From Mesorhizobium sp. WSM3626 (lineage in GTDB: Bacteria > Pseudomonadota > Alphaproteobacteria > Rhizobiales > Rhizobiaceae): 64,000 nucleotides of DNA. A model generated the notes under the pieces. That model made no database searches, was not told the DNA's origin, and saw only the letters and a program-made list of their open reading frames with translations. The stretch covers positions 25,727 to 89,726 of the forward strand of contig NZ_AZUY01000010.1 of assembly GCF_000513935.1 (NCBI RefSeq). Direction: 5' to 3'. The first letter of the stretch is position 1, and each line of letters begins with the position of its first letter. Both the position numbers and the translations under genes were made by a program. Below, in pieces: positions 8,065 through 16,948 of this stretch.

Positions 8065-8859
8065 ATGACCCGTTTTGCAAGTCCGGTCTCGGCGCTCATC
8101 ATCTGCGTGAACGAGGCCGACATGATCGGCCCGTGCCTGGAAAGCATCGATTTCTGTGCCGAGATCATCATCGTTGATTCCGGCTCGACGGATGGCACCG
8201 TCGAATGCATTGAAAGCTATATCGCAAAGGGCTATCCGATAACGCTGCTGCACAATGATTGGCCGGGCTTCCCCCGCCAACGGCAATTCGCGCTCGACCA
8301 CGCCAACCAGCCCTGGTGTCTTTCGATCGACCCGGACGAGCGCGTCGACGACCGGTTGCGGCAGTCGATCGTGGCCATCACCCAGGCGGCCGGCGGCAAG
8401 GCCAGCGGATGGTACATGCGCCGCCGCGACTGGCTGAAGGGCTACGGCTATGCCCATCGCTGGGTGCTGCACAACAGGCTGCTCAGGCTTTTCCGCAGGG
8501 AAGGCGCCACCATGGATCTCACCGCGCGGGTGCATGAATCCGTTCGCGTGCCGGGCGAGACCGACACGATCGAAGACGGTGTCCTGCTGCACCGCCGTGA
8601 AATATCGGTCGAGGAGGATATTGCCAGGGCCAACGCCTATTCCGGCCTCAAGGCGGTCACGCTGGTCGAGAAAGGCAAGAAGCCCGGCCTGGTGCGGCTG
8701 GTGCTATCGCCGTTCGGCAATTTCCTCAAATTCTACCTGGCCAAGCGCTACTTCCTGTGCGGCCACCATGGCTTCGTCTACTCGATGTCGGTGATGATCT
8801 ATTCCTTCGCCACCGAGGCCAAGCTCTACGAAGCCTCGCAGCGCAACGACCAGGCGTAG
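8065..8859 (+). CDS. Family 2 glycosyltransferase, LPS core type (WaaE/KdtX/LgtF-like)
   Basis: 264-residue GT-A fold enzyme that transfers a sugar, probably glucose, from a nucleotide sugar to the inner core of lipopolysaccharide on the cytoplasmic face of the membrane. The N-terminal SALIICVNEADMIGPCL, the nucleotide-binding DSGSTDGT (38-45) and the metal-binding acidic cluster SIDPDERVD (87-95) match the LgtF/WaaE group. ATG 8065 has GAAGGGG just upstream; an upstream start at 8005 would run through the palindromic repeat. It is convergent with gmhB and next to the heptose genes, which supports the LPS role. The acceptor is inferred. Confidence 0.85.
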   Translation: MTRFASPVSALIICVNEADMIGPCLESIDFCAEIIIVDSGSTDGTVECIESYIAKGYPITLLHNDWPGFPRQRQFALDHANQPWCLSIDPDERVDDRLRQSIVAITQAAGGKASGWYMRRRDWLKGYGYAHRWVLHNRLLRLFRREGATMDLTARVHESVRVPGETDTIEDGVLLHRREISVEEDIARANAYSGLKAVTLVEKGKKPGLVRLVLSPFGNFLKFYLAKRYFLCGHHGFVYSMSVMIYSFATEAKLYEASQRNDQA

Positions 8860-8862
8860 GGC

Positions 8863-9504
8863 CTACGATCCGAGCGCGTCGATGGCGGCGAGCAGGCCGC
8901 CCAGATCGTGGTCGTCATGCAAGCGCCTGATGGCGAAGCCGGGCTGAAGTGCCGCCTCACCATCGACCAGCCACCCCTGCGCAAGGCCCGCGCGTTGGCC
9001 CGCCTGCATATCGGCCAGCTTGTCGCCGACCATCAGGGAGCGCTGGAGGGCAAGATCAAGGCGCCTGCCCGCCTCGATCAGCATGCCCGGATTGGGCTTG
9101 CGCATCGGATGATCGGCTACAGCGAGAGGCCCGCCGCCCGCCTCGTGATAGGCGCAGGCCAGCACCATGTCGACGGACACGCCCTGCCGGCGCAGCAGGT
9201 CGAGCACCCGGCCGTTCACGGCGGCAAAGGCACTCCAGCCGAAATAGCCGCGCGCGATGCCGGACTGGTTGGTGACCATGACGACCGGGATTCCGGCCCG
9301 GTTGGCGGCGGCGATTGCCGGCAGCATCTGCGGCCTCAGCTCGATCTTGGCCGGATCGCTGGGATAGTCCGTGTCGACATTGATGGTGCCGTCGCGGTCC
9401 AGGAACAGCGCCGGCGACCGTGCCGGGAAAACCCGGCCGCCGATCCGCTCCACCCACAGGCCCGGTTCGGTCAATGGGTGCGGCTTCCCGATCCTGTCAG
9501 CCAT
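8863..9504 (-). CDS. gmhB: D-glycero-D-manno-heptose 1,7-bisphosphate phosphatase (HAD superfamily)
   Basis: 213-residue HAD-IIIA phosphatase that removes the 7-phosphate from heptose bisphosphate on the way to ADP-heptose. The catalytic DRDGT (36-40), the VTNQSGIARG loop (77-86), RKPNPG (135-140) and GDKLADMQAG (160-169) are all present. The zinc loop is atypical: a CxxH (117-120) remains but the two cysteines that normally precede RKP are absent. It overlaps gmhA by eight bases, in the order hldE-gmhA-gmhB. About 30 extra N-terminal residues precede the HAD core. The last gene of a heptose operon is its natural place. Confidence 0.9.
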   Translation of the reverse strand: MADRIGKPHPLTEPGLWVERIGGRVFPARSPALFLDRDGTINVDTDYPSDPAKIELRPQMLPAIAAANRAGIPVVMVTNQSGIARGYFGWSAFAAVNGRVLDLLRRQGVSVDMVLACAYHEAGGGPLAVADHPMRKPNPGMLIEAGRRLDLALQRSLMVGDKLADMQAGQRAGLAQGWLVDGEAALQPGFAIRRLHDDHDLGGLLAAIDALGS

Positions 9505-10069
9505 TCGACAGGCGCGCTTCGACCACCTCGCACAGATAATGATAGAGGCACAAATGGCCCTGCTGGATGATCGGCGTTGAGGTCGAGGGCACGTTGAGCA
9601 GGATGTCGGTGAGCGGCTTCAGCTTGCCGCCAGTATCGCCGGTCAGGCTGACCACCGTCATATCCATCATGCGCGCCTGTTCGGCCGCGGCGAGAATGCT
9701 CGGCGAATTGCCGCTGGTCGAGATCGCCAAAAGCACGCCGCCTGCAGCGCCATGCGCTTCGACCTGGCGCGAAAACACCGTGTCGAAGCCGTAATCATTG
9801 CCCCAGGCGGTCAGCATCCCGGCGTTCGCCGGCAGCGCAATCACATTGTAGGCCTTGCGCTCCTTCAGGAAGCGGCCGACCAGTTCAGTGGCGATATGGA
9901 TGGCGTCGCTGGCCGAGCCGCCATTGCCGCAGACCAGCAATGCCTTTCCAGACGAAAGCGCCAACACGACAGCGCTCACCGCTCGTTCCATCTCGCTGGT
10001 CAAATCCCGCGCGACCGTGGCGGTGATGGCGGCCGCCGAGCGGACCAGATAATCGTTCAATTCGGACAT
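9497..10069 (-). CDS. gmhA: Phosphoheptose isomerase (sedoheptulose-7-phosphate isomerase)
   Basis: 190-residue SIS-fold enzyme that converts sedoheptulose-7-phosphate to D-glycero-D-manno-heptose-7-phosphate, the first step of heptose synthesis. The phosphosugar loop LLVCGNGGSASDAIHIATELVGRF-type region, the SRQVEAHG segment and the STSGNSPS motif are typical. Length is standard. It starts eight bases after hldE ends and overlaps gmhB by eight bases, so the three genes are translated from one message. Confidence 0.95.
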   Translation of the reverse strand: MSELNDYLVRSAAAITATVARDLTSEMERAVSAVVLALSSGKALLVCGNGGSASDAIHIATELVGRFLKERKAYNVIALPANAGMLTAWGNDYGFDTVFSRQVEAHGAAGGVLLAISTSGNSPSILAAAEQARMMDMTVVSLTGDTGGKLKPLTDILLNVPSTSTPIIQQGHLCLYHYLCEVVEARLSNG

Positions 10070-10077
10070 GAGATCCC

Positions 10078-11571
10078 TCAGTTGGTGGCGCTGCCGGCGC
10101 GTAGTTTGCCGATGGTGCCAGTGGTGCTCTTGCCGGCGACCAGGTCGACCAGCACGACGCGGCCGCCCGCCTTCTGCACTACATCGGCGCCGATCACGGT
10201 GTCGATCGTGTAGTCGGCGCCCTTCACCAGTATGTCGGGCAGAAGCGCCTCGATCAGCGCCAAAGGCGTATCCTCCTCGAACACCACCACGGCATCGACC
10301 GAGGCGAGCGCGGCGAGCACGCAGGCGCGATCATGCTGGTCGTTGACCGGGCGGCCCGGCCCTTTCAGCCGCCGCACCGAGGCATCGCTGTTGAGCCCGA
10401 GCACCAGCCGGTCGCACTGGCTGCGCGCCGCGTGCAGCAGGCTGACATGGCCGGCATGCAGAATGTCGAAGCAGCCATTGGTGAAGCCGACGCTCAGACC
10501 TTCCGCCTTCCATCCCGCCACCATGCGCGCGGCCGAAATAGCGTCGAGGATGGCGTCCTTGTGGGCGGTCGGTCCGTGCGAGCGGAACAGCGCGCCGGTG
10601 AGTTCCTCGACACTCAGCCGCGCGGTGCCGCGCTTGCCGACCACGACGCCGCCGGCGGCGTTGGCGATCGAGGCCGCGGCGACAGGATCGGCACCGGCCG
10701 CAAGCGCCAGCGCGAAGGTCGCGATCACCGTATCGCCGGCGCCCGAAACGTCGAACACCTCGCGCGCCTGGGTGGCGATGTGGTGTGCCTCATCGGGGCC
10801 GACCACGCTCATGCCCTTTTCGCTGCGGGTGGCGACGACGAAGTCGAAGCCGTGCGCCGAAATCAGCTCGCGTGCCGCCGCGACGATCTCGTCATCGGCG
10901 AATACCGCATGGCCGACGGCCTCGCCAAGCTCCTTGCGGTTGGGCGTGACGGCGGTCGCCCCGGCATAGCGCGCATAGTCGCGACCCTTCGGATCGACCA
11001 GCACCGGCTTGCCCGCCTCTCGGCAGATGGCAATCAGTTCGGCGGCGACGCCGTCCAGCAATATGCCCTTGCCGTAATCGGACAGGATGACAATGTCCGC
11101 CTGTTTCAACGCGTCGCGGAAACGGCGGACCAGCTCCGCCCGTTCGGCCTCGCCGAGCGGCTTGATCTCTTCCTCGTCGAAACGCAGCACCTGCTGGTTG
11201 AGCGCGCTGAAGCGGCTCTTCGACGAGGTCATGCGGCCGCGCTGCTGCACAAGCCCCGCCGTATCGGCGCCAAGCTCGCCCAGCATCCGCACCAGGCTGT
11301 CGCCGGTGGGATCAGTGCCGATCACCGAGACCGGAACGGCGCGCGCGCCAAGCGAGACGATGTTGGCCACGACATTGCCGGCGCCACCCATCGCCGAGCT
11401 TTCGCCGCGCCCATGCAGCACCGGGATCGGCGCTTCCGGCGAGATCCGTTCGATGACGCCATTGACGAAGCGGTCGAGGATGAGGTCGCCGGCCACCAGC
11501 ACGGCGACGTCGCCGAAGCGCGCGATGGCGCGGTGCAGGGGCTCGGGTGAAGGCGGATTGTGCTTGATCAT
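10078..11571 (-). CDS. hldE: Bifunctional heptose-7-phosphate kinase / heptose-1-phosphate adenylyltransferase
   Basis: 497-residue fusion enzyme. The N-terminal ribokinase-type domain (about 15-325) carries the PfkB signature DVSGAGDT (274-281), with the GAGD anion hole at 277-280, and phosphorylates heptose-7-phosphate at C1. The C-terminal nucleotidyltransferase domain (about 355-497) begins with [13 protein letters not shown] (363-375) and attaches AMP to give ADP-heptose. I chose ATG 11571; a GTG four codons upstream at 11583 is an alternative, and neither has a strong ribosome site. First gene of the hldE-gmhA-gmhB operon; both domains look intact. Confidence 0.94.
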   Translation of the reverse strand: MIKHNPPSPEPLHRAIARFGDVAVLVAGDLILDRFVNGVIERISPEAPIPVLHGRGESSAMGGAGNVVANIVSLGARAVPVSVIGTDPTGDSLVRMLGELGADTAGLVQQRGRMTSSKSRFSALNQQVLRFDEEEIKPLGEAERAELVRRFRDALKQADIVILSDYGKGILLDGVAAELIAICREAGKPVLVDPKGRDYARYAGATAVTPNRKELGEAVGHAVFADDEIVAAARELISAHGFDFVVATRSEKGMSVVGPDEAHHIATQAREVFDVSGAGDTVIATFALALAAGADPVAAASIANAAGGVVVGKRGTARLSVEELTGALFRSHGPTAHKDAILDAISAARMVAGWKAEGLSVGFTNGCFDILHAGHVSLLHAARSQCDRLVLGLNSDASVRRLKGPGRPVNDQHDRACVLAALASVDAVVVFEEDTPLALIEALLPDILVKGADYTIDTVIGADVVQKAGGRVVLVDLVAGKSTTGTIGKLRAGSATN

Positions 11572-11707
11572 GTCATCTGCCACGCGCGGAAAACGCCGAT
11601 CTCAGATAGGTCGAAACACCAGATTTGCGAGGCCGGCCGGTCATGCCTGCCGATATACCGCAATTCGGCACAGCGCAACGCCAGGGGCAGAGGCAAACCC
11701 GGACAGG

Positions 11708-12340
11708 TCAGGTTTTCTGCAGGGCGACGTGGAGGCCGAGCCCGACCAGTACCGCGCCGCCGGCCCGCTGCATCAGGCGCTGCGCCCGGCTCGAACGCCG
11801 CAGCCGTCCGATCACGAGGCCGGCCAGGAACACGCAGACGATGTCGGCCGAGGAGAACATCAGGTTGACGATCGTGCCCAGCACGACGAATTGCAGCCAG
11901 ACCGGCAAGGTCGCCGAGGCATCGATGAACTGCGGCAGGAACGCCATGAAGAAGATCGCGGTCTTGGGGTTGAGCACCTCGACGGTGATGCTCTCGAAAA
12001 ACGCCCGGCGGGCCGATTTGCGCTCGATCGCCGGCAGCGCCACGTCGCCCTCCACGCGCTTGCGAAACAGCGAAATGCCGAGCCAGATGAGGTAAAGCGC
12101 GCCGACCAGCTTGACCGCCATGTAGAGCGGCGGCACGGCGTGGAACAGCACGGACAAGCCGGCGGCGGCGGCGAAGACATGCACATAGCCGCCGAGATGG
12201 ATGCCGAGTGCCGCCGTCAGTCCCGACCAGCGCCCGCGCGCCATCGTCTGCGCGGCGGCGTAGAGCATGGCGGGACCCGGAATATAGGCGAAGATCGCCG
12301 TGGTGGCGAAGAACGCGATCAGCAGTTCGGTCGACGGCAT
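11708..12340 (-). CDS. LysE/RhtB-family amino-acid exporter
   Basis: 210-residue inner-membrane protein with about six hydrophobic segments. The start of the LysE family is clear in [21 protein letters not shown], with the conserved PGP and the following glycine-rich helix ([18 protein letters not shown]); NPKTAIFF (124-131) is the second family signature. Members export lysine, homoserine, threonine or similar compounds. ATG 12340 has GAGGGAC upstream. It lies between hldE and the divergent hldD without an obvious link to LPS synthesis; substrate unknown. Confidence 0.9.
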   Translation of the reverse strand: MPSTELLIAFFATTAIFAYIPGPAMLYAAAQTMARGRWSGLTAALGIHLGGYVHVFAAAAGLSVLFHAVPPLYMAVKLVGALYLIWLGISLFRKRVEGDVALPAIERKSARRAFFESITVEVLNPKTAIFFMAFLPQFIDASATLPVWLQFVVLGTIVNLMFSSADIVCVFLAGLVIGRLRRSSRAQRLMQRAGGAVLVGLGLHVALQKT

Positions 12341-12484
12341 TTCTTGTCCCTCATGATCCCGTCCAGCGGCGAACCGACAGAAGCGGCAGCTTTGCGGCGC
12401 CACTGTGGCGCAATCACCTGCTTTGTCGACAGCCCGGCCAGCCTCCCTTATAAGGACCGGAATCGCACGCAACCAGAGGCCTTC

Positions 12485-13435
12485 ATGATCATCGTCACGG
12501 GCGGCGCCGGCATGATCGGCTCCAACATCGTCGCCGCGCTCAATGCGGAAGGCCATGACGACATCCTGGTCGTCGACGACCTCACCGACGGTCACAAGAT
12601 CGCCAACTTGGCCGATTTGACGATAGCTGACTATCTCGACAAGGACGATTTCCTGGCCCGCATGGAGGCCGGCTCGCTCGGCCGCATCGAGGCAGTGTTC
12701 CATCAGGGCGCCTGTTCGACCACCACCGAGTGGAACGGCAAGTTCATGATGGAGGTGAATTACGCCTATTCGAAACGGCTGCTGCATGCCTGCCAGGCGC
12801 TGCGCGTGCCTTTCCTCTACGCCTCCTCCGCTTCGGTCTATGGTGGCGGCGCCGAATTTCGCGAGGAGGCTGCGCTCGAGCGGCCGCTCAACGTCTATGC
12901 CTATTCCAAGAAACTCTTCGACGACTATGTCAGGCGCACGGTGTTCGACAGCGATCATTCGCAGGTCGGGGGGCTGCGCTACTTCAATGTCTATGGCCCG
13001 CGCGAAGCGCACAAAGGGGCCATGGCCTCGGTCGCCTTCCATCTGTTCAACCAGGTCGAGCGCGGTGAAAATCCGAAGCTGTTCGGTGCCCATGACGGCT
13101 TCGGGCCAGGCGAACAGAGCCGCGACTTCATCCATGTCGGCGACGTCGCCGACGTCAATCTGTGGCTGTGGAAGCGCGGCGCGAGCGGCATCTTCAACTG
13201 CGGCACCGGGCACGCCCAGCCGTTCCGCGCCATCGCCGAAACGGTCATCGACACGCTGGGCAAGGGCGAGATCGAGTTCATCCCCTTCCCCGACCATCTC
13301 AAGGGCAGCTACCAGAGTTTTACCCAGGCTGATATGTCCCGCTTGCGCGCAGCCGGCTATAACGGGCAATTCCGCACAGTAGAAACCGGCGTCAGAGACT
13401 ATGTCGAATGGCTGAAAGCCCAACGATCCTCGTGA
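12485..13435 (+). CDS. hldD: ADP-L-glycero-D-manno-heptose 6-epimerase
   Basis: 316-residue short-chain dehydrogenase/reductase-fold enzyme that epimerises ADP-D-glycero-D-manno-heptose to the L-glycero form used for the LPS core. The NADP-binding GGAGMIG (6-12) is at the very N-terminus, the [13 protein letters not shown] region is characteristic of HldD, and the catalytic YxxxK is in VYAYSKK. ATG 12485 has AGAGG upstream and gives the usual start (MIIVTGG). It overlaps waaF by 28 bases, so hldD-waaF-waaC form a tight operon divergent from lysE. Confidence 0.95.
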   Translation: MIIVTGGAGMIGSNIVAALNAEGHDDILVVDDLTDGHKIANLADLTIADYLDKDDFLARMEAGSLGRIEAVFHQGACSTTTEWNGKFMMEVNYAYSKRLLHACQALRVPFLYASSASVYGGGAEFREEAALERPLNVYAYSKKLFDDYVRRTVFDSDHSQVGGLRYFNVYGPREAHKGAMASVAFHLFNQVERGENPKLFGAHDGFGPGEQSRDFIHVGDVADVNLWLWKRGASGIFNCGTGHAQPFRAIAETVIDTLGKGEIEFIPFPDHLKGSYQSFTQADMSRLRAAGYNGQFRTVETGVRDYVEWLKAQRSS

Positions 13436-14415
13436 TCGGCCCACGCTGGGTGGGCGATATGGTGATGGCGCAGTGCCTGTTCTCGGCGCTGAAGGAACGC
13501 CATCCCGACGCCGCGATCGATGTGCTGGCGCCCGCCTGGGCCGCACCACTGGTCAAGCGCATGCCCGAAATCCGCCAGCAGATCGACTTTCCGCTGCAGC
13601 CCGGCGCGCTCGAATTCACCCATCGCCGCCGCTTCGGCCGCCTGCTGCGCGGCCGCTACGACATGGCCTATGTCCTGCCGGGCAGCTGGAAGTCGGCGCT
13701 GATCCCGTTCTTTGCCCGCATTCCGCGTCGTTTCGGCCACCTTCGGGAAATGCGCTACGGCCTGCTGACCGACATGGTGCCATTGCCCGACGCCGTGAAA
13801 CGGCGCACTGCTCAGGCCTATTTCGGGCTCGCCCAGGGCGGCAGTTTCCGCGCGCCCCGGCTGACCGTGGATCCAAAAAACCAGGCCGCCCTGCTCGACC
13901 GGTTCGGTCTGGCGTCGCGGGAATTCGTGGCCCTGATGCCCGGCGCCGAGTTCGGTCCGGCCAAGCGCTGGCCAAGTGAAAGCTATGCCGGCCTTGCCCG
14001 CGAATTCATGGGCAAAGGCTTGAAGGTCGCCCTGTTCGGTTCGAAGAACGATCGCGACGTGACGGCGGAGATCGCCGCCCTTGCTCCCGGTGTCGTCGAC
14101 CTCGCCGGCCAGACGCGGCTGGAGGACGCCATCGACCTGATCGCGGCGGCAAGGCTCGCGGTCTCCAATGATAGCGGGCTGATGCATGTCGCGGCCGCCG
14201 TCGGCACGCCGATCGTTGCCGTCTATGGCTCGACCTCGCCTGAAAATACACCGCCGCTGGCGGAGCGACGCGAACTGGTCTGGCTCGGGCTGTCCTGTTC
14301 GCCCTGCCACCGGAAAATCTGTCCGCTCGGCCACCTTAACTGCCTGAAGACATTGGAAGTCCGGCAGGTCGCCGCGGCGGCCGACCGGCTGCTGGAACTT
14401 CCGGCCGCCGCATGA
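13408..14415 (+). CDS. waaF: ADP-heptose:LPS heptosyltransferase II
   Basis: 335-residue GT9-family glycosyltransferase that adds the second heptose to the inner LPS core at the cytoplasmic face of the inner membrane. The N-terminal [12 protein letters not shown], the [14 protein letters not shown] motif and the ADP-heptose site [19 protein letters not shown] are typical of Waa[14 protein letters not shown] near the C-terminus is the conserved cysteine cluster of heptosyltransferase II. It starts inside hldD and overlaps waaC by four bases (ATGA). Confidence 0.95.
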   Translation: MAESPTILVIGPRWVGDMVMAQCLFSALKERHPDAAIDVLAPAWAAPLVKRMPEIRQQIDFPLQPGALEFTHRRRFGRLLRGRYDMAYVLPGSWKSALIPFFARIPRRFGHLREMRYGLLTDMVPLPDAVKRRTAQAYFGLAQGGSFRAPRLTVDPKNQAALLDRFGLASREFVALMPGAEFGPAKRWPSESYAGLAREFMGKGLKVALFGSKNDRDVTAEIAALAPGVVDLAGQTRLEDAIDLIAAARLAVSNDSGLMHVAAAVGTPIVAVYGSTSPENTPPLAERRELVWLGLSCSPCHRKICPLGHLNCLKTLEVRQVAAAADRLLELPAAA

Positions 14416-15386
14416 AGGTGCTGATCGTCAAGACCTCGTCGATGGGCGATGTCATCCACACCTTTCCGGCACTCGAGGATGCCAGCCGCTCACGGCCCGA
14501 TATCGCTTTCGACTGGTGCGTCGAAGAGGCCTTTGCCGGCATCGTCGCCCTGCATCCGGCGATCGGCACCATCCACACGGTGGCGATAAGGCGCTGGCGA
14601 AAGACCCTTTTCGACACGAACACCTGGCGCGAGGCGGCGGCCTTGCGCCGTGCTTTGCGCGCCTGCCGGTATGACCTCGTCATCGATGCGCAAGGCCTGC
14701 TGAAGTCGGCCCTGGTGGCGCGCCAGGCGCGTGCGCCGATTGCCGGCTTCAACCGGTCGAGTGCGCGCGAACCCTCGGCGACGCTGTTCTACGACATCAC
14801 CCACGCCGTGCCGCGCGACCTGCACGCCATCGAGCGGACACGGCGGCTGTTCGGATTGGCGCTTGGCTACCAGCCCGATTTGTCGACCCTCGACTCCGGC
14901 ATTGTGCCACCCTCCGGCAGTCTGGCCGGCATCGACGGCAAAACCGCCTTCCTGCTGCACGGCACCAGCCGCGAGGACAAGAAATGGCCGGTCGAGGACT
15001 GGATCGGAACAGGCCGCCTGCTGGTCGAGCGCGGCATGACGCCGGTCACCACCTGGTCGAACGAGCGTGAGAAGACGGTGGCCGAAGCGATCGCCAAGGC
15101 CGTGCCATCCACGGTCGTGGTGCCGAAATCGCCGCTGGCCGACATCGCTGCCATCCTGGGGCGCTCGACACTGGTCATCGGCGCCGATACGGGTTTGACC
15201 CATCTCGCCAGCGCTTTCGGCCTGCCGACGGTCGCGGTGTTTTTGGCGACGGAGCCGGGCTTGACCGGGCCGCGTGGGCCTTATGCGTCGACTTTGCTGG
15301 CGCCAGCCGGCGGGGGCGTGACGCCGACCGAGGTTGTGGCTGAGGCGGAGAAACTGTTGGCACTGAAATTACAAGCGCCGGTTTAG
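14412..15386 (+). CDS. waaC: ADP-heptose:LPS heptosyltransferase I
   Basis: 324-residue GT9 enzyme that adds the first heptose to Kdo of the LPS inner core. [21 protein letters not shown] is the WaaC N-terminal signature; the acceptor region YDLVIDAQGLLKSA and the ADP-heptose site GADTGLTHLASAFGLPTVAVF follow. The start overlaps the waaF stop by four bases, indicating translational coupling. The stop codon TAG lies inside the tip of an inverted-repeat element that also holds the greA stop. Confidence 0.95.
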   Translation: MKVLIVKTSSMGDVIHTFPALEDASRSRPDIAFDWCVEEAFAGIVALHPAIGTIHTVAIRRWRKTLFDTNTWREAAALRRALRACRYDLVIDAQGLLKSALVARQARAPIAGFNRSSAREPSATLFYDITHAVPRDLHAIERTRRLFGLALGYQPDLSTLDSGIVPPSGSLAGIDGKTAFLLHGTSREDKKWPVEDWIGTGRLLVERGMTPVTTWSNEREKTVAEAIAKAVPSTVVVPKSPLADIAAILGRSTLVIGADTGLTHLASAFGLPTVAVFLATEPGLTGPRGPYASTLLAPAGGGVTPTEVVAEAEKLLALKLQAPV

Positions 15387-15525
15387 GACCTTTCAGAATT
15401 CGCTCTGGCGAGTCAAATAGCGTGGTTCTTCGAGAACCGGAGCGTACTTTAAAGGACGTTGAGCACCGGAAACGCAGAAACCCGGGCTAGTTGGCCGCCA
15501 GAGTAGAATTATCAAGGGTCCTAAA
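15382..15525. repeat. Inverted-repeat element between convergent waaC and greA
   Basis: Imperfect terminal inverted repeats of about 28 bases (15382-15410 and 15496-15525; TTTAGGACC at one end, GGTCCTAAA at the other, TCTGGCG inside) flank about 85 bases that contain a small perfect hairpin GGTTCT/AGAACC and twice the motif ACCGGA. The stop codons of both genes are within the tips. It looks like a short miniature or palindromic repeat. Confidence 0.55.
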
Positions 15526-15994
15526 TAAACTGCACCTGGACGATCTCGTACCCGCGTGCGCCACCAGGCGCATTGACCTCGATGGCGTCGCCGACTTCCT
15601 TGCCGATGAGCGCGCGGGCGATGGGCGAGGAGATCGAGATGCGGCCCGATTTCACGTCGGCTTCCTGGTCGCCGACGATCTGGTAGGTCTTCTTCTCCTC
15701 GGTGTCCTCGTCGACCAGCACGACGGTGGCGCCGAACTTGACCTTGTCTCCGCTGAGCTTGGTGACGTCGATCACCTCGGCGCGCGCGATATAATCCTCG
15801 AGCTCGTTGACGCGGCCCTCATTGAGGCTCTGCGCCTCTTTCGCGGCATGGTATTCGGCGTTTTCGGACAGGTCGCCATGCGAGCGCGCCTCGGAGATCG
15901 CCTCGATGATGCGCGGCCGCTCTTCCTGCTGGCGCCAACGCAGTTCTTCCTTCAATGACGCGAACCCCTCGCCTGTCATCGGGACCTTGTTCAT
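15521..15994 (-). CDS. greA: Transcription elongation factor GreA
   Basis: 157-residue Gre factor that enters the RNA polymerase secondary channel and stimulates cleavage of backtracked transcripts. The N-terminal coiled coil (about 1-75) carries the tip acidic residues in [20 protein letters not shown], and the C-terminal domain starts near [16 protein letters not shown] and ends in [14 protein letters not shown]. Length and sequence are canonical. A ribosome site GGAAAGG precedes ATG 15994. The ~114-base leader contains an intrinsic-terminator-like hairpin, annotated separately. Confidence 0.97.
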   Translation of the reverse strand: MNKVPMTGEGFASLKEELRWRQQEERPRIIEAISEARSHGDLSENAEYHAAKEAQSLNEGRVNELEDYIARAEVIDVTKLSGDKVKFGATVVLVDEDTEEKKTYQIVGDQEADVKSGRISISSPIARALIGKEVGDAIEVNAPGGARGYEIVQVQFI

Positions 15995-16120
15995 AGTGCC
16001 TGACCTTTCCTGCCGCCGCCCCCGCGTTTCGGGGGAAGCCTTGTCGTTGGGTATAAAAAGAAAACGGTCCGGCAGCCTCGGGCTAACGGAACCGTTTCAC
16101 CGCAATTTCCCTGAATATAG
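15995..16120 (-). promoter_or_regulatory. greA promoter and leader with attenuator-like terminator
   Basis: On the minus strand a good -10 box CTATAT (16120-16115) would start RNA near 16108. A stem of AAACGGT with ACCGTTT plus inner CGG/CCG and AGCC/GGCT pairs (16097-16062) is followed directly by TTTTCTTTTTATA. A second hairpin (CCCCCG/CGGGGG type, around 16036-16018) sits just before the ribosome site. Premature termination would release a ~50-55-base RNA, as described for the greA leader RNA GraL of Escherichia coli; for this organism it is an inference. Confidence 0.5.
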
Positions 16121-16207
16121 CAATCTTTGCGGGCTTTTCACGCTCAAAAATCGGTTTTGCAAAAATCATCCCTTCTTTTGTCGGCGAAGGTGCCTGTGGG
16201 ATGGAGC

Positions 16208-16243
16208 GAACAAAAAACGGCCGCGATTGCTCGCGGCCGTTTC
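16208..16243 (-). terminator. Intrinsic terminator of the TPR gene
   Basis: AAACGGCCGCG (16215-16225) and CGCGGCCGTTT (16232-16242) form a perfect 11-bp stem with a six-base loop. On the minus strand it is followed by TTTTTTG, just after the TPR gene stop at 16261. Confidence 0.85.
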
Positions 16244-16260
16244 GAGACCATGAAGCCCGA

Positions 16261-16797
16261 TCAGCTTCTCATGAAATGCTCGATCTGCTCGGCCAGCATG
16301 CCGTATTCGCGCGAACCCTTGCCGGTGCGCTTTTCGATCTCCGTCAGCTGCTGCTGGGCGCCGGCCAGGTCGCCGATCTGCAGATGCGCCTCGCCGAGAT
16401 ATTCGCGCACCAGCGTGTAATTCGGGTCGATGCGCAGCGCTTCCTCATAATAGCCGAGGCCGACAGTGACGCGGCCGGAATGGCGGTGCGAGTAGCCGAG
16501 ATAGTTGAGGATGCGCGGATCCTGCTTGTTGGCGGCAAGAACGAGGACCGAGATCGCCTCGTCATAGCGGCCGGCCATCGCCAGCGCATGGCCAGCGTCA
16601 TAGATGCTGTCGTCGTCCAGCATGCCTTCCTTGGGCGGCACGCATTTCTGCTTCTTCTTGTCCCAGACTTCACCCTTTTTGCATTGGGTAACGGTCTGAT
16701 CGTTACCGCCACCGCTACCGGCCGCAAACACCGGAACGGCAAAAAACTGCACGGCGACAAGCGCGGCGGCTGCCTGGATCAGCATTCTTTTATGCAT
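16261..16797 (-). CDS. Exported tetratricopeptide-repeat protein
   Basis: 178-residue protein with a Sec signal peptide (MHKRMLIQ then a hydrophobic stretch ending VFA at about residue 25). A short cysteine-containing segment CKKGEVWDKKKQKCV follows, then about three TPR units (from DAGHALAMAGRYDEAI, through LNYLGYSHRHSGR and YYEEALRIDPNYTLVREYLGEAHL) to the C-terminus. Probably periplasmic and a protein-protein interaction module; no enzyme function is visible. ATG 16797 is chosen because CAGGAGG stands nine bases upstream. Monocistronic, with a strong terminator behind it. Confidence 0.85.
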   Translation of the reverse strand: MHKRMLIQAAAALVAVQFFAVPVFAAGSGGGNDQTVTQCKKGEVWDKKKQKCVPPKEGMLDDDSIYDAGHALAMAGRYDEAISVLVLAANKQDPRILNYLGYSHRHSGRVTVGLGYYEEALRIDPNYTLVREYLGEAHLQIGDLAGAQQQLTEIEKRTGKGSREYGMLAEQIEHFMRS

Positions 16798-16948
16798 GGA
16801 AAACCTCCTGAGGGTGTGACAATGCAACACTAACGCCGAGCGGCCCGCGTTTCATCCCGGAAAAAGCCCGTCTGGAGAACATGAGGTGACGGATGCCGCA
16901 AATCCGGTATCATCGCCGTCGAATGAGACTGACCCACGGAGAGGGCCC

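Noticed and set aside
10333..11550. 405-codon plus-strand frame opposite hldE
   Set aside because: Antisense shadow with no start signal and no recognisable domain.
11087..12484. Long plus-strand extension in front of hldD
   Set aside because: It is antisense to hldE and lysE; HldD starts naturally at 12485 with a ribosome site.
11708..13549. A single 613-codon open frame on the minus strand
   Set aside because: Only its last 210 codons (LysE family) are real; the first part is antisense to hldD and waaF, which have clear protein motifs.
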